The position numbers and the translations under genes are program-made. From positions 1-6,029 of the forward strand of contig DAOUWY010000129.1 of NCBI GenBank assembly GCA_030666885.1: DNA of 6,029 nt. The letters are read 5' to 3'. Positions 1 to 4,808 of the stretch are shown piece after piece. Position 1 is the first letter of the stretch, and each line of letters begins with the position of its first letter. Under the pieces are notes generated by a model. That model was not told the DNA's origin. It did not search any database and saw nothing but the letters and a program-made list of their open reading frames with translations. This stretch comes from Methanosarcinales archaeon. GTDB lineage: Archaea; Halobacteriota; Methanosarcinia; Methanosarcinales; Methanocomedenaceae.

Positions 1-362
1 GTTGAATAAGCATATACCATTGAAAAGAACCGGTTTATATCCCCGATCCTGAAACGAATTAATCCGCTGCACCCAAGTTTCTGTTTATCTGCAGTCCAGA
101 GTTCACCCATGTTCCAGTTAAGGTCTTTGGGTGAAGTGTCCATAATGACTACATCCACATCCTTGAAAAAATTCCCGGGTTTCAGCAATCCGCCAACACG
201 GATCTTCCCGCTGTCCAGTACATCTGTTACCTCGCCGTTCTTTACTATCACAGCTTTTTCATTGGGCTGGATGATCAGGTCCTTCTTAAGGATACCACCC
301 ACCTGGCTTTTCGGTATATTCCTGGCAATATCACTTACATCCCGCAACCATTTTTGGGCCAT
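1..362 (-). CDS. SPFH/band-7 (prohibitin/flotillin-like) domain protein, N-terminal part, cut by window edge
   Basis: Reading the minus strand from ATG at 362-360 gives an open frame of 120 codons that runs off the left edge. The start is supported by a strong Shine-Dalgarno (AAGGAGGTT, complement of 371-379). The protein begins MAQKWLRDVSDIARNIPKSQ and continues at residues 29-47 with a strand-rich stretch containing PNEKAVIVKNGEV. It then has VIMDTSPKDLNW (72-83) and LWTADKQKLGCSGLIRFRI (88-106). This pattern (a PNEKAVIVKNG strand pair, then a 'TxDxxxlxvsgxirfRI' segment) is that of the SPFH domain, including the bacterial YdjI-like branch found beside PspA. No N-terminal signal or membrane helix is visible, so membrane association would be peripheral. 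It is divergent from an RHH/ESCRT-III operon and shares its promoter region. The fold call is from visible motifs; the C-terminal half, which would separate SPFH subfamilies, lies outside the window. Confidence 0.75.
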   Translation of the reverse strand, partial: MAQKWLRDVSDIARNIPKSQVGGILKKDLIIQPNEKAVIVKNGEVTDVLDSGKIRVGGLLKPGNFFKDVDVVIMDTSPKDLNWNMGELWTADKQKLGCSGLIRFRIGDINRFFSMVYAYS

Positions 363-370
363 TCTCAGTA

Positions 371-379
371 AACCTCCTT
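371..379 (-). promoter_or_regulatory. Shine-Dalgarno of the SPFH gene
   Basis: On the minus strand this reads AAGGAGGTT, a near-complete match to the 16S anti-SD, eight bases ahead of the ATG at 362-360. It fixes the start of the leftward gene. Confidence 0.75.
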
Positions 380-391
380 GGTATTACTAAT

Positions 392-418
392 GGGAAAATA
401 TTATATATAATGTTTTCT
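392..418. promoter_or_regulatory. Bidirectional archaeal promoter (palindromic TATA with BRE-like tracts on both sides)
   Basis: The core TTATATATAA (401-410) is its own reverse complement. It is preceded on the plus strand by GGGAAAATA (BRE-like, 392-400), and on the minus strand by AGAAAACA (complement of 411-418), also BRE-like. Usual archaeal TATA-to-start spacing (about 25 nt) would put the leftward start near 380, just before the SPFH Shine-Dalgarno, and the rightward start near 430, just before the RHH Shine-Dalgarno. Both fit the gene layout. The call rests on sequence pattern only. Confidence 0.6.
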
Positions 419-434
419 ATTGTATACAATTGAA
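415..434. promoter_or_regulatory. 20-bp near-perfect palindrome, candidate RHH operator
   Basis: The inner 12 bases ATTGTATACAAT (419-430) are a perfect palindrome. After one mismatched pair (418/431), symmetry resumes with TTC (415-417) and GAA (432-434). It sits between the TATA core and the expected rightward start, and overlaps the leftward BRE-like tract. A bound dimer could therefore block both promoters. The next gene encodes an RHH protein, a family that binds short palindromes with antiparallel beta strands and often represses its own operon. The link between this protein and this site is inferred. Confidence 0.5.
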
Positions 435-437
435 GAC

Positions 438-445
438 AAGGAGGT
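438..445 (+). promoter_or_regulatory. Shine-Dalgarno that places the RHH start at a non-AUG codon
   Basis: AAGGAGGT ends six bases before ATC at 452. No ATG, GTG or TTG is in frame nearby, so this site is the main evidence that translation begins at or just after 452. Confidence 0.6.
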
Positions 446-451
446 AGTAAC

Positions 452-610
452 ATCACCATAAGATCACATGCAATCAGTGCAAGGGTGTCCGGGGATTTGA
501 AAAATTACCTTGATACTCTTGTTGAGCGCGGAATGGCAATAAACACCTCTGAGGCTGTCAAGATATGTATCAGGTATGCTAAACAAAAAAAGATGGAGGA
601 GGAACTTTAA
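452..610 (+). CDS. Small ribbon-helix-helix (CopG/Arc-like) DNA-binding protein with apparent non-AUG start
   Basis: A 52-codon frame from ATC 452 to TAA 608-610 reads ITIRSHAISARVSGDL and so on. A short basic beta strand (residues about 7-12, HAISARV), helix A (about 13-26, DLKNYLDTLVERG) and helix B opened by NTSEAVK (about 31-37) match the RHH plan, in which this turn is typically N-x-S-E-A. RHH proteins act as dimers in transcription control. The frame has a stop upstream (TGA at 431-433), and its only plausible starts are ATC 452 or ATA 458, placed by a strong Shine-Dalgarno at 438-445. Either this is a rare AUC/AUA start or one base of an ATG has changed or been misread. The TAA stop abuts the ATG of the ESCRT-III gene, so the two genes are almost certainly co-transcribed and translationally coupled. 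The fold is well supported; the operator at 415-434 is an inferred target. Confidence 0.7.
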   Translation: MTIRSHAISARVSGDLKNYLDTLVERGMAINTSEAVKICIRYAKQKKMEEEL

Positions 611-1168
611 ATGGGACTGTTAAGTAAAAAAATATCACCGGATGAACTGAAGACAAAATTGTCTATCCATGAGCAGCGGCTCACAGCCAGGGAAAACGAG
701 CTAAAGAAAAAGAAGGACAAATCCAGGGAAGAATCAAAACAGGCCCTGGCGTCCGGTAACGACCGGGAGTACAGGGTATCTTCACGCAGGTACAGCATGC
801 TTGACGGGCAGGTCGGCACTATAAGCAATATGGTGGAGATGGCACAGAGCATGACCGATGTCATAGAGATGCAGCAGGGCCTGAAAGAAGTAGTGGAGAT
901 CGGGAACGACCTGGGCAAATACCAGAAACAGCTGGGTATCAATACCGGACAGCTTGAAGGTGCGATCACAAACATCAGGACAAGCATGGAGAAGGTCAAC
1001 GTTGCTACAAGCACCATGACCTCGGCCATGGATGCGGCTATGAGCGGGGGCCAGGAACTGACCGATGTGCAGGACAGCCTGAGGGCTGAGCTGATGGCTG
1101 AGATCGAAGGCGAGTCAGTCGATAAGCAGGAACTGGACAAGCAGATCAAGGAAGAGTTGAAGCAGTAG
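611..1168 (+). CDS. ESCRT-III/Snf7-family membrane-remodelling protein (CdvB/CHMP2-like)
   Basis: This 185-residue, almost wholly helical protein has the ESCRT-III layout. A short N-terminal MGLLSKKISPDEL resembles the start of CHMP2. A long basic helix 1 (about 10-46, with LKKKKDK) is followed by helix 2 from about 50 with the YRVSSRRYSMLDGQVGTISN pattern, then the MTDVIEMQQGLKEV and MEKVNVATSTMTSAMDAAMSG segments. The latter resemble the helix 3-4 region of eukaryotic CHMP1/CHMP2, and the C-terminus is acidic. The tail (about 171-184, DKQELDKQIKEELK) resembles an MIT-interacting motif 1, though leucine spacing is off by one from consensus. ESCRT-III proteins polymerise on membranes for division, budding or repair and are disassembled by Vps4/CdvC. 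Length is near the family's 190-230. GGAGGAG (595-601) inside the upstream RHH gene is its ribosome site. PspA/Vipp1 (same superfamily) is the main alternative, but the acidic tail and nearby MIT-AAA gene favour Snf7. Confidence 0.78.
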   Translation: MGLLSKKISPDELKTKLSIHEQRLTARENELKKKKDKSREESKQALASGNDREYRVSSRRYSMLDGQVGTISNMVEMAQSMTDVIEMQQGLKEVVEIGNDLGKYQKQLGINTGQLEGAITNIRTSMEKVNVATSTMTSAMDAAMSGGQELTDVQDSLRAELMAEIEGESVDKQELDKQIKEELKQ

Positions 1169-1221
1169 ACATTTCAGGGCAAATGTATTATCATGTGTAA
1201 TCGGTTAAGAGTAATATTGTG

Positions 1222-1312
1222 ATAGAACACGGATTGCCCGGATGACACGGATGCGAAAATAAATCCGTAAAAATCCGTCTGATCCGTGTCATCCGTGTCA
1301 TCTGTGTTCTAT
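1222..1312. repeat. Imperfect inverted repeat of ATCCGTGTC-type 9-mers (MITE-like or terminator-like hairpin)
   Basis: Arms of 31 bases (1222-1252 and 1282-1312) pair with four mismatches around a 29-base loop. The outer ends read ATAGAACAC and GTGTTCTAT. The arms are made of tandem GATGACACG/ATCCGTGTC units, and the loop carries two further AATCCGT copies. No target-site duplication is evident at the ends. Repeats of this look occur dispersed in many archaeal and bacterial genomes (recalled, not searched). It lies 53 bases past the ESCRT-III stop and could stop or stabilise that transcript. The rest of the 1169-1440 gap is AT-rich with no convincing gene or single clear promoter. Confidence 0.65.
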
Positions 1313-1440
1313 TCGAACTAAATTAATTAACAATAAAAAATCATTGGTTCTTTGGAAAACAATACATATCGAGTCAGTCAAACTCCTTAACCGATGACTA
1401 ATGAATGTATTATTATGCACCCTGAAAAGGAAAGTGGTCT

Positions 1441-1920
1441 ATGGCAAGCGATATTGACTTAGATAATGAAATATCCGTAACATCAAAACAGATCATTTTG
1501 ATGTTAACTTCATGTGACAAGGACTACATTATTGACATTCCAACCATATTTATCAACAATGCAGATCAAATTGATTTTGATGAATTGATCAATACTGCTT
1601 TTGAAGCTGGATTGGGTTACAGTTTACTTGCACTTATCGATGTGGCATATAAATTGGAGCATAATGATGCCTTTCAAAAGGTGCTGTCCCGTCAGTATCC
1701 TCCTAACATTGAGGGGAATGTAATCCAGGATGATATTTTTCCAGTCCATAAGTTCAGGCATTTTATAAAGCGGTCTTTTTTAGAGAGGATAGAGGATCGG
1801 TGGAATGTTCGTATCGCTTTCACTTTTGATGATTTCTATAAGGTGTACCGTGATTATCACCTGCTGCCTGTGCATGGTGAGGGGTTAAAGAAATATTTTG
1901 GTGATATTATTGAGATTTAG
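1441..1920 (+). CDS. Unrecognised 159-residue protein paired with a nucleotidyltransferase
   Basis: I do not recognise this family. The start is ATG 1441: an in-frame stop lies at 1423-1425, and a weak AAGGA (1427-1431) precedes it. The protein is soluble in appearance, with an acidic N-terminus (MASDIDLDNEISVTSKQ) and hydrophobic helix-like segments around residues 15-50 and 55-70 (GLGYSLLALIDVAYKLEH). It has an aromatic and basic second half (HKFRHFIKRSFLERIEDRW, FTFDDFYKVYRDYHLLP). No membrane helix, zinc motif or obvious HTH is seen. Its last 23 bases overlap the next gene in another frame, so the pair is surely co-expressed. By analogy with two-gene nucleotidyltransferase modules (AbiE, MNT/HEPN) it may be the partner or antitoxin, but it shows neither the AbiEi winged-helix look nor the HEPN RxxxxH motif. 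It is clearly AT-richer than the ESCRT-III, queC and DRG genes, suggesting acquisition with its partner. Confidence 0.6.
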   Translation: MASDIDLDNEISVTSKQIILMLTSCDKDYIIDIPTIFINNADQIDFDELINTAFEAGLGYSLLALIDVAYKLEHNDAFQKVLSRQYPPNIEGNVIQDDIFPVHKFRHFIKRSFLERIEDRWNVRIAFTFDDFYKVYRDYHLLPVHGEGLKKYFGDIIEI

Positions 1921-2476
1921 GACATGGGAGAGTGTTAAACAGGAACTGTGTGTTATCTGTGGAAACCTCAAGGATGAGCCGCGGATAATTACTGTGGGGG
2001 GTACGGCACTGTTATACCATCGATTGAAAAAATCTACAAGGGACCTTGACTTTGTGTTTACTACCCAGGGAGAATGTTACTGGTTTGCCGAAGCTCTTTC
2101 AGCACAGGGTTTTGAGGTCAGGAAGAGTGCTAATGCATGGAGGTTTATCGATTTTAAGAGGAATCTGTATATTGATATTTCGTATGGTACTGTAGGTGAT
2201 GTTACTTTGACACAGTCCATGTTTGCAAGGTTGATCGAAGAGCAGATCAATGGTTTTAGTATATGGATCGTGTCACTTACTGACTTGTTTATTATGAAGG
2301 CATGCCATTCGGTTACTACGTCTGAGACTGATGCGATAGGGGATGCATTGAGGATTGTTGAGCAGGTTGATATGGATAAGGTGGAGGAGGAACTGGAGTA
2401 TCAGAGTGAAATTGTGAGGGAAAAGGTTGGGAGGTTCAGGGAGGAGTTTTGTAGGAACAAAAGAAATCTTACGTAA
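1898..2476 (+). CDS. AbiEii-like nucleotidyltransferase (possible toxin or tRNA-modifying NTase)
   Basis: The 192-residue frame carries nucleotidyltransferase signs: IITVGGTALLYHRL (about 30-43) with the glycine pair, then STRDLDFVF (46-54) with the metal-binding D49 and D51. A third acidic position is D93 in LYIDISYG, and LTDLFIMKACH (about 127-137) has the lysine typical of AbiEii/DUF6036-like NTases. The order and spacing are those of the MNT/AbiEii group, whose members act as toxins or adenylylating antitoxins by transferring nucleotides to tRNA or protein. The start is uncertain: TTG 1898 is the longest, GTG 1901 or TTG 1910 are possible, and all overlap the upstream gene. GAGGGG (1879-1884) is rather far from 1898, while GGTGAT (1900-1905) would suit TTG 1910. 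The C-terminus is charged and helical. Codons are AT-rich like its partner's. The superfamily is well supported; toxin function is inference. Confidence 0.7.
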   Translation: MVILLRFRTWESVKQELCVICGNLKDEPRIITVGGTALLYHRLKKSTRDLDFVFTTQGECYWFAEALSAQGFEVRKSANAWRFIDFKRNLYIDISYGTVGDVTLTQSMFARLIEEQINGFSIWIVSLTDLFIMKACHSVTTSETDAIGDALRIVEQVDMDKVEEELEYQSEIVREKVGRFREEFCRNKRNLT

Positions 2477-2521
2477 TAATTATAGATTATGTTAAGCAGT
2501 GAATAAATTTCGATTTCAACG

Positions 2522-2602
2522 ATGAAAAATGAGAGTAAAAAAAATAAGGTTCATATTTACGACAGTATCGTTCAGGAAAGCAAATTAAAAGAGACCCGAT
2601 AA
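2522..2602 (+). CDS. Possible 26-residue leader ORF ahead of the Vps4-like gene
   Basis: ATG 2522 opens 26 codons (MKNESKKNKVHIYDSIVQES, then KLKETR) ending TAA at 2600-2602. The stop overlaps the Shine-Dalgarno of the ATPase gene (2601-2606) and sits 11 bases before its ATG, an arrangement suited to translational coupling. No Shine-Dalgarno precedes it; weak TATA-like stretches at 2478-2485 or 2502-2510 could start transcription just before it. The VHIYDSIVQES piece recalls the 'IxDSVVQRS' motif of some archaeal multidomain proteins (from memory), so it might instead be a gene remnant. At this length it may be chance. Confidence 0.25.
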   Translation: MKNESKKNKVHIYDSIVQESKLKETR

Positions 2603-2606
2603 GGAG
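2601..2606 (+). promoter_or_regulatory. Shine-Dalgarno of the MIT-AAA ATPase gene
   Basis: AAGGAG, seven bases before ATG 2614, supports that start and so the presence of the whole MIT domain. Confidence 0.7.
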
Positions 2607-2613
2607 CCCAAAA

Positions 2614-3756
2614 ATGCCAACACCATCATCCCTTGCCGCCGAAGCCCGCGGCCTTGCAAAAGCAGCAAAGGCAGCAGAACAGATTGGAAATACCGAAAAA
2701 GCACGCTCATTATACCTCAAGGCAGCAGATAAGTTCAACCAGGCATCATCCCTTAACCCTGACAAGCTGGATAAGAACACCCAACACGGCCTGGCAAAAC
2801 ATTTCTATGAACACGGCCGCTCGCTTGGCAAACAACCAGCTTCGATCAGGGGCAGTCCCGTGGCACCGGACGAACCCATTCTCTCAAAAGATGAACTTAT
2901 CATAAGTGAAAAACCTGACATAGGATTTAGTGATATAGGTGGCCTGGATAGTGTAAAAGAAGAAATGAAAAAAGCCATCATCTATCCTTTCACGCATAAA
3001 AAACTCTACGATTACTATAACCAGAAACCAGGCGGGGGCGTACTTCTCTACGGGCCGCCCGGATGCGGTAAGACCATGATCGCAAAAGCAGCAGCAACCG
3101 AGTGTGATGCTGATTTTATCAATGTTGAGACCAGTACCATAATGAGCAAATGGGTCGGTGAATCCGAAAAAAGCATAAAACAGGTTTTCTCGGTTGCCAG
3201 GGATTGCAAACGTGCGATCGTATTTTTCGATGAGTTCGATGCTGTGGCTGGAAGACGCGGGGAGTTAGAGGATTATGCAAAGCGTATCGTCAATGAACTG
3301 CTCCAGCAGATGGACGGCATGGGCAGGAATGATAACATCCTTGTGCTGGCGGCAACCAACGAACCATGGGCTATTGACCCTGCACTGCGTCGGCCCGGCA
3401 GGTTTAAAAAACTGATATTCATACCACCGCCCGACCTTGATGCCAGAAAAGCGATCTTCAATATTTATCTTCAAAAACTTCCACTTAAAAGCGATGTAGA
3501 CGCTGGAGTTCTGTCAAATAAGACCGATATGTATTCAGGAGCAGATATCAAAGCCATTTGCGACGATGCGGCAGAAATACCATTGCAGGAAGCACTGGAT
3601 GGGAAAAAAGCCAGGAAGATAGCCCTGAACGATTTTAGTATTGTACTTTCAAGTAGAAGGTCATCCATCATACCATGGCAGCGCCTGGCAGTAGAACAGG
3701 TAAGAAAAAGCGGTGAGGAAGACATTTTCAAAGAAATAATAGACCTTGAAAAATAA
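2614..3756 (+). CDS. MIT-domain AAA ATPase, Vps4/CdvC-like
   Basis: The 380-residue protein has an N-terminal three-helix MIT domain (about 5-75, with GNTEKARSLYLKAADKF like Vps4's EEALRLYQHAVEYF), a linker, and one AAA module. Visible are FSDIGGLDSVK (105-115), Walker A GPPGCGKT (147-154), pore loop MSKWVGESEK (177-186), Walker B IVFFDEFDA (202-210, D206/E207), sensor-1 N249, arginine-finger region RRPGRF (259-264) and SGADIKAI (308-315). The K-W-x-G-E-S-E-K pore loop is the Vps4 signature. Between SGADI and the C-terminal DF (340-341) there is too little sequence for Vps4's beta domain, and the protein is shorter than Vps4 (about 437). The end, SIIPWQRLAVEQVRK, fits a C-terminal helix. Family members extract ESCRT-III subunits from membrane polymers by threading their tails, which MIT domains dock. 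The likely client is the ESCRT-III protein at 611-1168. Katanin/spastin-like or other single-AAA proteins are less likely alternatives. Confidence 0.85.
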   Translation: MPTPSSLAAEARGLAKAAKAAEQIGNTEKARSLYLKAADKFNQASSLNPDKLDKNTQHGLAKHFYEHGRSLGKQPASIRGSPVAPDEPILSKDELIISEKPDIGFSDIGGLDSVKEEMKKAIIYPFTHKKLYDYYNQKPGGGVLLYGPPGCGKTMIAKAAATECDADFINVETSTIMSKWVGESEKSIKQVFSVARDCKRAIVFFDEFDAVAGRRGELEDYAKRIVNELLQQMDGMGRNDNILVLAATNEPWAIDPALRRPGRFKKLIFIPPPDLDARKAIFNIYLQKLPLKSDVDAGVLSNKTDMYSGADIKAICDDAAEIPLQEALDGKKARKIALNDFSIVLSSRRSSIIPWQRLAVEQVRKSGEEDIFKEIIDLEK

Positions 3757-3799
3757 AACCTGAAAGTCGATGACTTAACATTCCCGTATTGACATTATG

Positions 3800-3812
3800 T
3801 CTCCTTTTTTCA
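3800..3812 (+). terminator. Oligo-T tract, possible archaeal terminator of the Vps4-like gene
   Basis: TCTCCTTTTTTCA (six consecutive T at 3805-3810) lies about 50 bases after the ATPase stop. Archaeal transcription often ends at T-runs without a hairpin. No strong stem precedes it; a small AAGTC-GAT-GACTT stem sits at 3764-3776. Confidence 0.35.
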
Positions 3813-3868
3813 ACATATAGAGACTGCCTCCCAATCAAAATAAGGTAAATGTACAAATCAACACAACA

Positions 3869-4030
3869 ATGCAAAAACTAAAAGAAAAAGAAGTAAAAGT
3901 TAAAATTAAAGTAAAAGAAAAAACAGTTAAAGTGAAAGGTAAGTGGATAGAACATTACTGCCTGATCGCAAATGAGATCGAAAAAAAGGAAGAACTTGAT
4001 TTCCTTGTTTTAGATATTGCAGACGTGTAA
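3869..4030 (+). CDS. Small Lys-rich protein of unknown function (53 residues)
   Basis: ATG 3869 to TAA 4028-4030 encodes a highly basic N-half made of alternating lysine and valine/isoleucine (KEKEVKVKIKVKEKTVKVKG), which would form amphipathic beta strands. It is followed by KWIEHYCLIANEIEKKEELDF and an acidic hydrophobic end (LVLDIADV). I know no family for it. There is no good Shine-Dalgarno next to the start. It is preceded by the T-run at 3805-3810 and by a loose TATA-like CATATAG (3813-3819). The strand-strand-helix-strand order could make a compact domain (for instance OB- or SHS2-like), but this is a guess. The regular codon use and sensible hydrophobic C-half argue for a real gene; the low-complexity A-rich start argues for caution. 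Confidence 0.4.
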   Translation: MQKLKEKEVKVKIKVKEKTVKVKGKWIEHYCLIANEIEKKEELDFLVLDIADV

Positions 4031-4060
4031 TACGTGTAGCTTTGCTGGTTACATACTAAT

Positions 4061-4072
4061 CCTTTTAAGTAT
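4061..4072 (+). promoter_or_regulatory. TATA element of queC (leaderless-type spacing)
   Basis: CCTTTTAAGTAT has an archaeal TATA-like core about 27 bases before the queC ATG at 4094. No Shine-Dalgarno lies before that ATG (CTCTCCTCTA), so transcription starting at or near the A of ATG, giving a leaderless mRNA, fits best. Confidence 0.5.
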
Positions 4073-4093
4073 TGCACCAAATACTCTCCTCTA

Positions 4094-4780
4094 ATGACAG
4101 GCGCAATAGCATTATTATCCTCAGGCCTGGACTCCACAGTGGCGTTCAAGCAGGCCCTGGACACCTTTGGCAGCGTAATCTGCCTCACATTCGACTACGG
4201 GCAGCGTGCGGCCACCATCGAGATCGATTTTGCTGCGGCCATTTGCGTGAAATTCGGCTGTGAGCACCATATAATCCCCCTGCCCTGGTACAGGGACTTT
4301 GGCGGCGCCCTCACCGGGACCAAGGAACTACCCAAGCCATCTGTTAGTGACCTTGACGACATGGAAAGATCAAAAGAGAGCGCCCGTAACGTCTGGGTTC
4401 CGGCGCGAAATATGGTCTTTTTATCCATTGCCGCTGCCTTTGCCGAAGAGCACGGACTGGAACATATCGTAGTGGGATTCGATGCTGAAGAGGCATCCAC
4501 GTTCCCTGACAATACACCAGAGTTCATCGAACTGTTTGACAGGGCTATGGAATACGGCACCATGAACCATCCTGCTATATTCGCACCCCTTGCCGGACTT
4601 GACAAGGAGGGAATAATAAGGCTGGGGCTTGAGATACAGGCACCTATGGAATATTCATGGTCATGCTACACGGCCGGACCACTACCTTGCGGCGTATGCG
4701 AGTCGTGTATGAGACGAAAACGTGCTTTTTCAGGTGTAGGTGTTACGGACCCTCTTCTGGTAAGAATGGGAAAATCTTAA
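4094..4780 (+). CDS. queC: 7-cyano-7-deazaguanine (preQ0) synthase QueC
   Basis: QueC converts 7-carboxy-7-deazaguanine, ammonia and ATP to preQ0. In archaea preQ0 is inserted by archaeal TGT at tRNA position 15 and becomes archaeosine. The 228-residue length is typical. The N-type ATP pyrophosphatase P-loop is SSGLDS (9-14; SGGxDS is the commoner form). LTFDYGQRA (31-39) and WVPARNMVFLSIAAA (101-115) are classic QueC blocks, as is GFDAEEASTFPDNTPEF (128-144). Four zinc-binding cysteines lie at C191, C199, C202 and C205 in WSCYTAGPLPCGVCESC. The ATG has no Shine-Dalgarno but an upstream TATA at leaderless distance. The DRG gene begins 28 bases after the stop. GC content is higher than in the 1441-2476 module, consistent with a resident housekeeping gene. 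Confidence 0.95.
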   Translation: MTGAIALLSSGLDSTVAFKQALDTFGSVICLTFDYGQRAATIEIDFAAAICVKFGCEHHIIPLPWYRDFGGALTGTKELPKPSVSDLDDMERSKESARNVWVPARNMVFLSIAAAFAEEHGLEHIVVGFDAEEASTFPDNTPEFIELFDRAMEYGTMNHPAIFAPLAGLDKEGIIRLGLEIQAPMEYSWSCYTAGPLPCGVCESCMRRKRAFSGVGVTDPLLVRMGKS

Positions 4781-4808
4781 TGCTGACACCAGCGGTTATA
4801 GAATCGAA

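Noticed and set aside
109..390. 93-residue plus-strand frame at the left end
   Set aside because: It is the antisense of the SPFH gene, whose minus-strand reading has a clear Shine-Dalgarno and domain pattern.
607..1149. 180-residue minus-strand frame opposite the ESCRT-III gene
   Set aside because: Ser/Cys/Ile-rich low-sense product typical of the antisense of a helical Glu/Lys/Met-rich gene; the plus strand has the Shine-Dalgarno, operon coupling and family match.
1222..1312. CRISPR-like array from repeated ATCCGTGTC units
   Set aside because: Units are about 9 bases, mostly contiguous and arranged as an inverted pair; there are no 20-40 base repeats with unique spacers.
1401..1457. 18-codon frame overlapping the start of the 159-residue gene
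   Set aside because: No ribosome site and no coding signal; length expected by chance in this AT-rich stretch.
4195..4605. 136-residue minus-strand frame opposite queC
   Set aside because: Shadow of queC; no motif or ribosome site of its own.
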